A DNA stretch of 49,678 bases from Parabacteroides sp. ZJ-118 (GCF_011038785.1 NZ_JAAKDT010000022.1:1-49678); one strand, 5' to 3'. Counted from the first letter of the stretch, positions 16,482 through 25,847 are shown. Numbers and translations: made by a program. Notes: generated by a model not told the origin, from the letters alone.

Positions 16482-17846
16482 ATGAAGATCAGAGTTTTAT
16501 TACTAGCGCTTGGATGTACTATGGGTACGTTGGGCGCTTATGCGCAGAAAGGAGTGGATAATGGTACACGGTTCGGTTCCGGTGAGGATAGCGTGCGTTG
16601 TATTACCAATATCAGCTTGTTTGTTCCTTACGCGAAAGCCGGAAACTTCAAAGATGCTTATGATTTCTGGAAGATCGTGTACGATGAGTGTCCTGCCGCT
16701 ACAAAAGACATCTATTTGTACGGTGTGAGAATTATGGCCTGGAAGATCGCCCAAGAGAAAGATCCCGCCAAGAAGAAGGCGCTTATTGGTGATTTGATGG
16801 CTGTTTATGATAAGCGTGTCAAGTACTTTGGAAACGATCGCCGGTATGGAAAGGATTGGATCGTGGCTCGTAAAGTACAAGATTATTTCGCACAGACGGG
16901 TGATAACGTTGATTACGACCGAGCTTATAACTGGTTGAAGGAAATTGTGGATGAGAAGGGCGAGAATACGGAAGCTCTAGGTCTCTCATTGTTCGCTTTT
17001 GCGTCTATGAAGAAAATGGTGAACGATCCGAATTTCAAGGAACAATATATCCAAGATTATTTGAAGGCTTCCGGGGGCTTGGATGCTCAGTTGAAGGCTG
17101 CCCAGGCCGCGAATAACCAAAAAGAGGTTGATGCGGTGACTGCCTACAAGTCTGGCGTAGATAATGCTTTCGCAAATAGTGGCGCTGCGGATTGTGAGAC
17201 ATTGCAAGGTCTATACGCTGCGAAGATCGAGGAGAATAAGGATAATTTGGAATACTTGAAGCAAGTGGTCTCTTTGTTGAGAAGAATGCGTTGCCAAGAA
17301 ATTGACGCTTACTTTGCCGCTTCCGGTTATGCTTATAAATTGGAGCCCAGCGCTGACGCTGCTCTTGGTTTGGGAAAGCAAGCTGTAAAGGCTAAGGATT
17401 ATGATACGGCTATCAAGTATTTTGAGGAAGCTGCTAATTTGGAAACGGAGAATTCCGCGAAGGCTGATGATTATTACATGATCGCTTTGCTTTTATTCGA
17501 GCAAAACTCTTATTCTAAAGCTAGACAATATTGTCAGAAATCGGCTGAGATGAATCCGGCTTCCGGAGCTCCTTATCTGTTGATCGGTAAGATGTACGCG
17601 GCTACGGCTAAGTCTGTTTATCCGAATGATGGAGTGTTGGCGAGAGCTGCTTATAATGCCGCTATCGATAAGTTCGAGAAAGCGAAACAAGTAGATCCGA
17701 GTGTCGCTGAAGAGGCTAATACTTTGATCTCATCTTATCGCGCTCACCTTCCTTCTACGGAGGAGATCTTTATGCACCCGGATTTGGAGAAGGGCAAATC
17801 TTTCACTGTTGGTGGCTGGATCGGAGAGCGTACAACGATTCGGTAA
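16482..17846 (+). CDS. Exported tetratricopeptide repeat protein
   Basis: A 454-residue protein with a signal peptide (about 1-21, GAYAQ). The C-terminal third shows canonical TPR helices: EPSADAALGLGKQAVKAKDYDTAIKYFEEA, DDYYMIALLLFEQNSYSKARQYC and SGAPYLLIGKMYA (each about 34 residues apart, residues about 285-390). The N-terminal half is helical and less regular. It is probably periplasmic and acts as a protein-interaction scaffold. It stands two bases before lptC, and this barrel-TPR-LptC order suggests envelope assembly; that is context, not proof. Confidence 0.85.
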   Translation: MKIRVLLLALGCTMGTLGAYAQKGVDNGTRFGSGEDSVRCITNISLFVPYAKAGNFKDAYDFWKIVYDECPAATKDIYLYGVRIMAWKIAQEKDPAKKKALIGDLMAVYDKRVKYFGNDRRYGKDWIVARKVQDYFAQTGDNVDYDRAYNWLKEIVDEKGENTEALGLSLFAFASMKKMVNDPNFKEQYIQDYLKASGGLDAQLKAAQAANNQKEVDAVTAYKSGVDNAFANSGAADCETLQGLYAAKIEENKDNLEYLKQVVSLLRRMRCQEIDAYFAASGYAYKLEPSADAALGLGKQAVKAKDYDTAIKYFEEAANLETENSAKADDYYMIALLLFEQNSYSKARQYCQKSAEMNPASGAPYLLIGKMYAATAKSVYPNDGVLARAAYNAAIDKFEKAKQVDPSVAEEANTLISSYRAHLPSTEEIFMHPDLEKGKSFTVGGWIGERTTIR

Positions 17847-17848
17847 TT

Positions 17849-18517
17849 ATGATAGGACATCGTTTTCATTGTAAAACGGGAAATAGGGGCATAACAACCA
17901 CCTTCGCGGCGGTTGTTGTGCTCCTTTTGTTTTCTGCCTCTTGTGGCAAGGAGCATAAGGAGGTGGTCGATGTTGAGTTTGATCCGGACAAGACCTATAC
18001 GATGAAGGCTACGGATGTCTCATCCTTGATCTCCGATTCCGGTATCACGAGATATCGCTTGAAAGCGAAAGAATGGCGGATTTACGGGAAAGCCGCGGAA
18101 CCCCATTGGTATTTCCCCGAGGGGATCTACGTGGAGAAGTTCGATACCTTGTTCCAAACAGAAGCGAGTATCAAGGCAGATACAGCCTATTATTATGATA
18201 AAAAAGGCCTTTGGGAGCTGATCGGTAATGTAGAGGTGGAAAGTCTGCAAGGGGAGCACTTTGAGACTTCCCAATTGTTCTGGGACCAAAAGCAAGAGAA
18301 GGTTTATTCCGATAAGTATATGCGTATCGAGCAAGAGGATAAGATCATCACAGGCATAGGCTTTGAGTCGAACCAAGATATGACTCAATATAAGATATTT
18401 AACTCACAAGGTATTTTCCCGGTAAGCGATGCTCCGGCCGATACGACACGGGTAGCAGCGCGGGGGGATAGTGCCCGGGTAGATGTGTCACAAATAGATT
18501 CAATAAAAAGTAATTAA
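17849..18517 (+). CDS. lptC: LPS export ABC transporter periplasmic protein LptC
   Basis: A 222-residue protein with an N-terminal membrane/lipoprotein signal (hydrophobic residues about 16-31, lipobox-like SASC at 29-32) followed by the LptC beta-jellyroll. Family strands are visible: SGITRYRLKAKEWRIYG, WYFPEGIYVEKFD, ASIKADTAYYYDKKGLWELIGNVEVESLQGE. LptC passes lipopolysaccharide from LptBFG to LptA across the periplasm. The possible lipid anchor differs from the E. coli transmembrane helix and is common in Bacteroidetes. lptE lies at 30170, in a separate operon. Confidence 0.87.
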   Translation: MIGHRFHCKTGNRGITTTFAAVVVLLLFSASCGKEHKEVVDVEFDPDKTYTMKATDVSSLISDSGITRYRLKAKEWRIYGKAAEPHWYFPEGIYVEKFDTLFQTEASIKADTAYYYDKKGLWELIGNVEVESLQGEHFETSQLFWDQKQEKVYSDKYMRIEQEDKIITGIGFESNQDMTQYKIFNSQGIFPVSDAPADTTRVAARGDSARVDVSQIDSIKSN

Positions 18518-18518
18518 G

Positions 18519-19772
18519 GTGGGGACGTTGACTTACATTTTAATTTCCCTCGCGTTTTCCGCATTCTTTTCCGGGATGGAGATCGCTTTTATCTCCTCCA
18601 ATAAGCTTCGTTTCGAGCTGGATAAGAAGGAGCGTAGTCTATCCAGTAAGATACTGGGAATTTTCTATCGCAATCCAAATTTGTTTATCTCTACCATGTT
18701 GGTAGGAAATAACATCGCGTTGGTCGTTTATGGCCTTCAGATGGCAATCGTGTTGGAGCCGTTTATAGCCAAGGTGGTCGCGAATGAGGCATTGATCGTT
18801 TTTATCCAATCCGTGCTATCTACGATCTTGATCTTGTTTGCCGGGGAGTTTATTCCCAAGACCATATTCAAGTTGAATCCAAATTTGTCACTCAATATAT
18901 TCGCGATACCATTGTTCATTATGTATATCATCCTCTATCCGGTTTCCAAATTCTCATCCCTGCTATCTTTTTTGATTTTGAAGTTAGGGGGAGTGAAGAA
19001 CTTGAAAAGTTCGCCTCAGGCATTAGGTAAGGTGGACTTGGATTATTTTATACAGCAAAGTCTGGAAGATGCACCTCAAAATTCGGATATGGATACGGAG
19101 GTCAAGATTTTCCAGAACGCCTTAGATTTCTCGAATGTCCGGTTGAGGGATTGTATCGTGCCCCGGACGGAGATCGTAGCCTGTGATACGTCGGCTACGA
19201 TAGAGGAATTGCGTTCTAAGTTTATCGAGACGGGGCTTTCGAAGATATTGGTGTATAACGAGAATATTGACAATATTATCGGGTATATCCACTCTTCCGA
19301 GCTTTTCAAGAATCCGGAGGATTGGACCCAGCATATCCGTAGTGTATCGATCGTCCCGGAGACGATGGCAGCGAATAAACTGATGAAACTGCTGATGCAA
19401 GAGAAGAAGAGCTTGGCTGTTGTCGTGGATGAGTTTGGCGGTACGTCGGGTATCGTGACACTTGAGGATTTGGTAGAGGAGATTTTCGGGGAGATTGAGG
19501 ACGAGCATGATATGAAGTCGCATGTAGCTAAGAAAGTATTGGACAATGAGTATTTGCTTTCGGGTAGGATGGAGATTGATACTTTGAACGAGATGTTCGG
19601 GTTGGATCTTCCAGAGTCGGATGATTATGTCACCATCGCCGGTTTTATCCTGCACTTCTATCAAAAATTCCCGAAATTGAACGAGACGGTCCAGATCGAT
19701 AAATATTCGTTTAAGATAATCAAAGTAACGGCTACGAAGATTGAACTTGTACGTATGAAAGTGGGGATTTGA
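18519..19772 (+). CDS. CNNM / CBS-pair / CorC-HlyC domain membrane protein
   Basis: A 417-residue 'hemolysin-family' transporter-like protein. Residues about 1-170 are the CNNM (DUF21) transmembrane domain with four hydrophobic helices; about 200-320 hold a CBS pair (RDCIVPRTEIVACD and VDEFGGTSGIVTLEDLVEEIFGEIEDEHD); about 335-415 are the CorC/HlyC domain. The family is linked to Mg2+/Co2+ efflux; hemolysis is historical. The first possible start is GTG at 18519, one base after the lptC stop; TTG at 18528 has a better placed AAGGTGGGG and is equally possible. Confidence 0.87.
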   Translation: MGTLTYILISLAFSAFFSGMEIAFISSNKLRFELDKKERSLSSKILGIFYRNPNLFISTMLVGNNIALVVYGLQMAIVLEPFIAKVVANEALIVFIQSVLSTILILFAGEFIPKTIFKLNPNLSLNIFAIPLFIMYIILYPVSKFSSLLSFLILKLGGVKNLKSSPQALGKVDLDYFIQQSLEDAPQNSDMDTEVKIFQNALDFSNVRLRDCIVPRTEIVACDTSATIEELRSKFIETGLSKILVYNENIDNIIGYIHSSELFKNPEDWTQHIRSVSIVPETMAANKLMKLLMQEKKSLAVVVDEFGGTSGIVTLEDLVEEIFGEIEDEHDMKSHVAKKVLDNEYLLSGRMEIDTLNEMFGLDLPESDDYVTIAGFILHFYQKFPKLNETVQIDKYSFKIIKVTATKIELVRMKVGI

Positions 19773-20231
19773 CAATTTGACATTTTGTAAACGGAAGTCC
19801 CGGAGGATTGGGTTACGACTGGGTTCTAACGGGGTTACAATGCCTATTCACGGCCGTTTACAACCCTATTCAAGGCGGTTTATAATGCCCGGCGGCAGCA
19901 TTGGCATTGCCCAACGCGACTATACGCAAGGCTTTTGCCCCCTTTCGTGCCTGAAAACGGGGATATTCCCACCTAAAAGAGCCTTTTGTGGCTCCTCTTG
20001 GCTTCCGGTTCGGCCGATCTCAGGAACATCGCTGTCACGATTTGCCTATAAAAAGAATCAGAAAGAAAGGAAGAGAACGATTTGGGCGCCTTATTGATAA
20101 TGGAATTTACCTATAACCATCCTTGCCATAAGATAAGAGCCTTTTTGAGAAAACAAAAGCATTTTAAATGAGAGAGCCGTGGGGATTTGATAAAAAAAAG
20201 GATTATATGCTGTGAAATTTCCTTTTTTTCA
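19773..20231. other. Long intergenic region with degenerate repeats
   Basis: About 515 bases separate the CNNM gene from ppiD. The first part holds the 11-base-period repeat (19809-19896). GAGCC/GGCTC (19979-19994) forms a small hairpin followed by TTTT only on the minus strand. A 106-codon open frame (19777-20097) spans the repeats but its product is low complexity and resembles nothing I know. The 3' end carries the ppiD promoter. Confidence 0.6.
19809..19896. repeat. Degenerate tandem repeat with an 11-base period
   Basis: Consecutive 11-base units: TGGGTTACGAC, TGGGTTCTAAC, GGGGTTACAAT, GCCTATTCACG, GCCGTTTACAA, CCCTATTCAAG, GCGGTTTATAA, TGCCCGGCGGC. The first three are one kind; then two kinds (xCCTATTCAxG and GCsGTTTAyAA) alternate, making a 22-base super-unit. 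Confidence 0.65.
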
Positions 20232-20239
20232 TATCTTTG
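20211..20239 (+). promoter_or_regulatory. Promoter of the PpiD/SurA-like gene
   Basis: TATCTTTG (20232-20239) is an exact -7 box; TGTG (20211-20214) 17 bases upstream is a weak -33 candidate. The ATG is 48 bases downstream. Confidence 0.55.
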
Positions 20240-20287
20240 TGCCCTTAAAACGTGGAATAATAAACTTAAAAAAAATAATAGAGATAA

Positions 20288-22423
20288 ATGGCTACGCTGG
20301 AAAAAATTAGAAGCAAAGCAGGACTGCTGGTACTCGTGGTGGGTTTGGCATTGTTCGCTTTTATCATTGGAGACTTTTTAAACTCTGGTTCTACTTATTT
20401 TAGGCAATCACAGGAACGGATCGCCGAGATTGATGGAGAGGTTGTGAAAATTCAAGATTATCAAGGTCGTGTCGATGAGATGGCTGAGATGTATAAGATG
20501 CAATCTGGTTCAGCCAGCCTGCCCGAGGAATATATGACACAGATTCGCCAGTCCGTATTCGATGCGATGGTACAAGAGGTCGTGTTGGACGAGGCTACCG
20601 CTGAATTAGGCATGGAAGTAAGTCCGGAGGAATTGTTTGATATGGTTCAAGGTGAGAATATCTCTCCGTTGATCCAGCAAATGCAAATGTTTACGAATCC
20701 CCAGACAGGTGCTTTTGATAAGGCTGCCTTGTTGAATTTCTTGAAACAAATCGATTCCGATAATATCGCCAGCTATCCGGCAGATCAACAGGCACAGCTG
20801 CTTCAAGCCAGGAACTTCTGGCTGTTTTGGGAGAAGAACATCAAACGTCAGCGTTTGGAGCAAAAATATACGACCTTATTGAGCAAGGCTGTTTCCGCGA
20901 ATTCATTAGACGCGAAGGAAGCTTACAATGATAATGCCGAGAATTCGGATATCATTTACGCTATGCAATCATATGCTACGATTCCGGATTCAACGATTGA
21001 GGTAAGCAAGAGCGAGATCGAGAAATTGTATAATCAACGCAAGGAGCTGTATAAACAGAAAGAATCCAAGGTGATTAAATATATCGCCGTAGATATCCGT
21101 CCGAGTAAAGCGGATTATGATAAGGCACAGAGCGAGATCGAGAACTTGAAAGAGGAGCTGGCCACGTCTGAGAGAGTGGCTGATGTAGTAAACGAGAGCT
21201 CCGAGGTCCCTTATGTTGACGCTTTCTTCACGGAGAAGGCCTTGGATCCGGAGATGAAACAATTCGCTACGACTTCTGAGGTTGGCGCTGTCTATGGTCC
21301 TGTATTCGAAAATGACAAATATAGAATGTTTAAGCTTGTCGATAAGACGATCGCTCCGGACTCGGTAAAAGTGAGTCACATCATGTTAGCCGGTAAGTCC
21401 GAGGCTGAGACGGCCGCTTTGGCTGATAGCTTGACGGGGGCATTGAAAGGGGGTGCTGATTTCGCCGAGTTAGCTAAGAAATACTCAGCGGATCAAGCTG
21501 CCGAGAATGGAGGTGAACTAGGTTGGTTTACCGAGGTTACTGCTTTGAGAGGTGTGAACGATGACTTCAAGAAAGCTGTATTCTCGACTCCGTTGAATGA
21601 GGTAGCGGTTGTGAAATCTCTGTATGGAACTCACCTTGTGAAAGTAACAGAGAAGACCGGGAATGTGGAAAAATATAAGATCGCTGATATCGACATGACG
21701 GTATCTCCTAGCTCTAAAACCTATAGCGATATCTATAATGAGTTGAATCAGTTCGTGTCGAAGAACAATTCCATGGATAAATTGGAGGAGAATGCGAAGG
21801 AAGCCGGTTATAACTTGGTTTCAGGCGCGACGGTTACTACGGATGATCAATTGTTAGGTTCTATCAAGAATTCACGTCCGGTAATTCGTTGGGCGTTCCA
21901 GAACGATAAAGGTTCTATCTCTGAGATCTTCGAATGTAGTGATAAATTTGTCGTGGCTGCTGTAGAAGGAAGCATTTCCGAGGGGTATCGTCCGGTTGAC
22001 AGGGTCGCTCCGGCTTTGAGAGCTGAATTGGCTGCTCAAAAGAAAGGCGATAAGATCGCTCAAGAATTAGCCTCTAAGAATTTGACCTCAGTTGAGGCAT
22101 ATGCTGAGACGATGGGTTCTTCCGTAGACTCAGTTAAGTTCGTGAACTTTGGCACTCGCCGTATCGCCGGTGTCGGTATCGAACCGAATTTGAACGCTAT
22201 GGTTTCCATGGCTCAGGTTGACCAAGTAAGCGCTCCGGTTAAAGGGAACAACGGTGTATATGTGTTCAAGGTATATGCGAGAAGTAAAGATGGTAAAGAG
22301 TTCAACGAGGCTGAGGAAATTCGCGCGTTGGATGCTTCGAACGCATATCGTGTAGGATTCCAGGCTATCCAATCTATGGTTAACAACGCCAAGGTGGAAG
22401 ACAACCGTATCCGTTTCTATTAA
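20288..22423 (+). CDS. Membrane-anchored periplasmic peptidyl-prolyl isomerase (PpiD/SurA-like)
   Basis: A 711-residue foldase. One N-terminal transmembrane helix (about residues 12-32, GLLVLVVGLALFAFIIGDFL) anchors it with the bulk in the periplasm. A SurA-N-type chaperone region follows (about 35-250). A parvulin (PPIC) domain lies at about 360-455: VSHIMLAG, GADFAELAKKYSAD, GGELGWF, YGTHLVKV. The C-terminal region repeats the helical chaperone fold. It should assist folding of outer-membrane proteins leaving the Sec translocon. It has its own promoter and a very strong terminator follows. Confidence 0.9.
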   Translation: MATLEKIRSKAGLLVLVVGLALFAFIIGDFLNSGSTYFRQSQERIAEIDGEVVKIQDYQGRVDEMAEMYKMQSGSASLPEEYMTQIRQSVFDAMVQEVVLDEATAELGMEVSPEELFDMVQGENISPLIQQMQMFTNPQTGAFDKAALLNFLKQIDSDNIASYPADQQAQLLQARNFWLFWEKNIKRQRLEQKYTTLLSKAVSANSLDAKEAYNDNAENSDIIYAMQSYATIPDSTIEVSKSEIEKLYNQRKELYKQKESKVIKYIAVDIRPSKADYDKAQSEIENLKEELATSERVADVVNESSEVPYVDAFFTEKALDPEMKQFATTSEVGAVYGPVFENDKYRMFKLVDKTIAPDSVKVSHIMLAGKSEAETAALADSLTGALKGGADFAELAKKYSADQAAENGGELGWFTEVTALRGVNDDFKKAVFSTPLNEVAVVKSLYGTHLVKVTEKTGNVEKYKIADIDMTVSPSSKTYSDIYNELNQFVSKNNSMDKLEENAKEAGYNLVSGATVTTDDQLLGSIKNSRPVIRWAFQNDKGSISEIFECSDKFVVAAVEGSISEGYRPVDRVAPALRAELAAQKKGDKIAQELASKNLTSVEAYAETMGSSVDSVKFVNFGTRRIAGVGIEPNLNAMVSMAQVDQVSAPVKGNNGVYVFKVYARSKDGKEFNEAEEIRALDASNAYRVGFQAIQSMVNNAKVEDNRIRFY

Positions 22424-22450
22424 TAAAGCGTATTTCTACTGAAGATAACT

Positions 22451-22510
22451 GGTTCCCTGTTTCGCGGTCAAGATATATTTATTTTGACCGCGAAACAGGG
22501 AACCTTTATT
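22451..22510 (+). terminator. Perfect 21-bp hairpin terminator after ppiD-like gene
   Basis: The arms 22451-22471 and 22484-22504 are perfect inverted complements (21 bases) with a 12-base loop and a downstream TTTATTTT. The stem is much longer than needed for termination. Confidence 0.88.
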
Positions 22511-22535
22511 TTGTGGAATATTTCTCGTACTTTCG
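22505..22535 (+). promoter_or_regulatory. Candidate promoter of rlmN
   Basis: TACTTTCG (22528-22535), one mismatch to TAnnTTTG, with TTTA (22505-22508) 19 bases upstream, right against the preceding terminator. The start codon is 22 bases on. Confidence 0.4.
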
Positions 22536-22557
22536 CGAGTGAGAAAGTATCGATAGC

Positions 22558-23589
22558 ATGGTTGATAAAAGACAATTAGTGGGGATGACCTTGGAGGAAC
22601 TGAAAGGTGTGGTGTCAGAGGTGGGTCTTCCAGCATATGCGGCTAAGCAAATGGCCGATTGGATTTATAAGAAAAAAATAACCCGGATTTCGGAGATGAC
22701 GAATATAGCGGTAGCCAAACGCGCTTTATTAGAGGAATCGTTCGAGATAGGGGCTTATCCGCCATCTGAATATCAAAAGTCGAAAGACGGTACGATCAAG
22801 TATTTATATGCCGCCGGACCGGGGCGTTTTGTTGAGTCGGTTTATATTCCTACGGATGACCGGGCGACGCTTTGTGTCTCTTCTCAAGTCGGATGCAAAA
22901 TGAATTGCTTGTTCTGTATGACGGGAAAACAAGGTTTCACGGCAAACTTGACAGCGAACCAGATATTGAACCAGATCCAGTCCTTGCCGGAAAACGACTC
23001 ATTGACGAATATCGTTTTCATGGGAATGGGGGAACCTCTGGATAACGTAGACGAGCTTTTCAAGGTTTTGGAAATACTCACGGCTCCGTATGGGTATGCG
23101 TGGAGTCCGAAGCGTATCACGGTCTCAACTATCGGTGTGATGAAAGGCTTGAGACGCTTCTTGGCGGAGAGCGAATGTCATCTGGCCGTAAGTCTGCATT
23201 CTCCCTATCCTATGGAACGTCTTTCCTTGATGCCGGTTGAAAAGGCATTCCCGGTGAGAGAGGTGATCGATTTAATCAAACAATATGATTTTTCGCATCA
23301 ACGACGGGTCTCTTTCGAGTACATCGTTTTTAAAAATTTAAACGATAGCCTGAAACATGCTGAAGCTTTGAGTTGTTTACTAGGTGGAATTCCTTGTCGG
23401 GTAAACTTGATCCGTTTTCATGCGATACCGAATGTGCCTTTGGAGACTTCCGATATCACTAAAATGGAGAGGTTCCGGGATTTCTTAAACGCTAAAGGAG
23501 TTGTATGTACGATAAGGGCATCACGAGGGGAGGATATTTTCGCCGCTTGTGGAATGCTTTCTACCGCGAAAAATGTTACATTTGTATAA
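22558..23589 (+). CDS. rlmN: Dual-specificity 23S rRNA/tRNA adenine-C2 methyltransferase RlmN
   Basis: A 343-residue radical-SAM enzyme that methylates C2 of A2503 in 23S rRNA and A37 of some tRNAs. The radical-SAM motif CKMNCLFC (CxxxCxxC) is at about residues 112-119, followed by MTGKQGF. GEPLDN, the second half SLHSP, and the C-terminal CGML motif with the methyl-carrying cysteine (about residue 334) are present, which separates it from chance radical-SAM relatives. Length is normal. First gene of an operon with the DUF4837 gene and pdxA. Confidence 0.95.
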   Translation: MVDKRQLVGMTLEELKGVVSEVGLPAYAAKQMADWIYKKKITRISEMTNIAVAKRALLEESFEIGAYPPSEYQKSKDGTIKYLYAAGPGRFVESVYIPTDDRATLCVSSQVGCKMNCLFCMTGKQGFTANLTANQILNQIQSLPENDSLTNIVFMGMGEPLDNVDELFKVLEILTAPYGYAWSPKRITVSTIGVMKGLRRFLAESECHLAVSLHSPYPMERLSLMPVEKAFPVREVIDLIKQYDFSHQRRVSFEYIVFKNLNDSLKHAEALSCLLGGIPCRVNLIRFHAIPNVPLETSDITKMERFRDFLNAKGVVCTIRASRGEDIFAACGMLSTAKNVTFV

Positions 23590-23604
23590 TATAAAACACA
23601 TGGT

Positions 23605-24642
23605 ATGAAAACACGTTCTTTATTCATCGGTATGTCGCTGCTTCTTGTTTTGATGGGAGCATGTAATTCAGGTTCTGTGATGACCCGAGCTACGGGCTTT
23701 GCGTATGAGGTTGTCGTGGTTATGAATCAAAAGGATTGGAAAGGCCTTGCGGGAGAATTTATAAAGTCTGAGTTGGCCTCTTCGGTGCCCGGACTGCCGC
23801 AAGCTGAGCCTTCCTTGAAGATTACCTACGTACAACCCAAGGATTTTACAGGCCTGTTACGGTATGTAAGGAATATATTGGTGGTTACGGTAGATCCAAC
23901 CGCTTATACGAAAGTTTCTGTAGACTACGAGAATAATGTCTGGGCTAGAGGACAGGTAGTCGTTTCGTTGAAAGCCCCTGATACGGAGTCGATCGTCGAG
24001 TATTCAAAGACCCATGAGAAGGCGTTGGTCGATTTCTTCGTGAAGGTGGAGATGAATCGTGCGATAGAGCAATTACAAAAGGAGTACAGTGTGGTGGTTA
24101 TGGATAACCTGAAAAGTGACTTGAACGTGATGTTAAACGCTCCGGCAAACTTTACGCACTATAAAGATACAACTGATTTCTTCTGGTCTTCCAATAACGC
24201 TAACACCGGTCGTATGGACTTGATTGTATATACTTTCCCGTATACTGATCCGAATACGTTTACGGAGGAATATCTGGTCGCTAAACGAGATTCTGTATTG
24301 AAGGCGAATCTGCCGGGTTCATTCCCGGGTTCCTATATGCAGACGGAAACGCGTGCGGGAGTGGAGTATACGCCGATAACCTTAAAGGGTAAATATTGCG
24401 GCGTAATGCGTGGCCTGTGGAGAATGCAAGGTGATATGATGGGAGGTCCCTTCGTAAGCCACACCCGTTTGGATGAAAAGAACCATCGTGTGGTTGTAGC
24501 CGAGGGATTTGTGTATGCTCCGGAGACAGACAAGCGTAATTTCATGCGTAGAATGGAAGCTGCCTTGTTTACGTTACGTTTACCGGGTGAATTCGATGAA
24601 CCGGTAACAGAGACATTGGATATCCCGGAAGAGAAAAAGTAA
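23605..24642 (+). CDS. DUF4837 family lipoprotein
   Basis: A 345-residue protein of a Bacteroidetes family without known function. Residues 1-20 are a lipoprotein signal with lipobox MGAC. The body is a mix of beta and helix; no catalytic motif is recognisable. It lies 15 bases after rlmN and 16 before pdxA, so it is in the same operon, but nothing links it in function to either. Predicted location: inner face of the outer membrane or periplasm. Confidence 0.8.
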   Translation: MKTRSLFIGMSLLLVLMGACNSGSVMTRATGFAYEVVVVMNQKDWKGLAGEFIKSELASSVPGLPQAEPSLKITYVQPKDFTGLLRYVRNILVVTVDPTAYTKVSVDYENNVWARGQVVVSLKAPDTESIVEYSKTHEKALVDFFVKVEMNRAIEQLQKEYSVVVMDNLKSDLNVMLNAPANFTHYKDTTDFFWSSNNANTGRMDLIVYTFPYTDPNTFTEEYLVAKRDSVLKANLPGSFPGSYMQTETRAGVEYTPITLKGKYCGVMRGLWRMQGDMMGGPFVSHTRLDEKNHRVVVAEGFVYAPETDKRNFMRRMEAALFTLRLPGEFDEPVTETLDIPEEKK

Positions 24643-24658
24643 TAAACAAACAAAATAT

Positions 24659-25768
24659 ATGGAAGAACGACCGATTAAAGTGGGGATCACCCACGGAGAT
24701 ATAAATGGTATCGGCTATGAGGTGATATTAAAAACCTTTTCCGATACCCGCGTGGCGGAGCTTTGCACGCCGATCATCTATGGCTCGTCCAAGATAGCCG
24801 CCTATCACCGGAAGGCATTGGCGCTTCCTCCTGTCAATATGAATATTATTTCACATGCGGAGGAGGCGGGAGTAAACCGGGTGAACATTATTAACTGTGT
24901 GGAAGACGATACCAAGGTGGAGCTGTCTAAGTCTACTCCGGTTGCCGGTGAGTCGGCTTTCAAGGCATTGGAAGCGGCAGTTACGGATATGAAGCGGGGA
25001 GTCGTGGATGTACTGCTTACCGCCCCGATCAATAAACATACTATCCAGAACGAGGATTTTCATTTTCCCGGACATACCGAGTATTTGGAGAAATGCTTCG
25101 GTGGATCGGATAAAAAAGCCTTGATGATCTTGATGAAAGATGATCTTCGTGTCGCTTTGGTGACAGGGCATATGCCATTGTCGCAAGTAGCGTCTTCCAT
25201 CAATGCGGGCGATATAGCGAATAAGCTGCGTATTTTCAATAAGTCGCTAAAGCAAGACTTCGGTATCGTGAAGCCTCGTATCGCGGTTCTTTCCTTAAAT
25301 CCTCATGCTGGTGATGCCGGATTGCTGGGTACGGAAGAGGAGACGATTATCATACCGGCAATGCAGGAGGCCGAGAAAAAAGGCGTAATCTCATTTGGCC
25401 CTTATGCGGCTGATGGTTTCTTTGGTGCGCAGATGTATGATAAATTTGATGGTGTCTTAGCAATGTACCATGATCAAGGGCTCGTTCCCTTCAAGACGTT
25501 GGCAATGGATGACGGGGTGAACTATACGGCAGGGTTGCCGATCGTACGGACTTCTCCGGCACATGGAACAGCTTATGACATCGCCGGGCAGAACGTGGCC
25601 TCGGAAGAGTCGTTCCGACAAGCCTTATATGCGGCGTTGGATGTCTACCGGAACCGGCTGCGTTATCAGGAGGCTACTGTTAACCCGTTGCGTAAGCAAT
25701 ATTTCGACAGGGGGGGGGATAATGAGAAATTAGACTTGACGAAAGATGGCGATACGGACGGATTATAG
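24659..25768 (+). CDS. pdxA: 4-hydroxythreonine-4-phosphate dehydrogenase
   Basis: A 369-residue NAD-dependent enzyme of the DXP-dependent pyridoxal-phosphate pathway. PdxA family features: GITHGDINGIGYEVI at the N-terminus, TAPINKHTI (about 120-128) and the metal-site histidines in FPGHTEYLEK (about 135-144), NPHAGDAG (about 220-227), YHDQGLVPFK and TSPAHGTAYDIAG near the C-terminus. PLP is needed by BioA and BioF in this window. A run of nine G (25710-25718) lies about 50 bases before the stop, in a region beyond the conserved core. Confidence 0.94.
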   Translation: MEERPIKVGITHGDINGIGYEVILKTFSDTRVAELCTPIIYGSSKIAAYHRKALALPPVNMNIISHAEEAGVNRVNIINCVEDDTKVELSKSTPVAGESAFKALEAAVTDMKRGVVDVLLTAPINKHTIQNEDFHFPGHTEYLEKCFGGSDKKALMILMKDDLRVALVTGHMPLSQVASSINAGDIANKLRIFNKSLKQDFGIVKPRIAVLSLNPHAGDAGLLGTEEETIIIPAMQEAEKKGVISFGPYAADGFFGAQMYDKFDGVLAMYHDQGLVPFKTLAMDDGVNYTAGLPIVRTSPAHGTAYDIAGQNVASEESFRQALYAALDVYRNRLRYQEATVNPLRKQYFDRGGDNEKLDLTKDGDTDGL

Positions 25769-25803
25769 CAGATCTTTCCGGACAAGTTTCAATAAATACA
25801 TAA

Positions 25804-25847
25804 AATGTCATGTTAATAACGAACGCATGTTATTGACATGACATTTT
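25804..25847 (+). terminator. Terminator after pdxA
   Basis: Arms 25804-25820 and 25829-25845 (17 bases, one mismatch) with an 8-base loop; the right arm ends in TTTTT. It ends the rlmN-pdxA operon. Confidence 0.82.

Noticed and set aside
19777-20097. Open frame of 106 codons in the gap after the CNNM gene
   Set aside because: It covers the 11-base repeats, has no ribosome-binding site or promoter, and its product is basic and Cys/Arg/Gly-rich without any family look.
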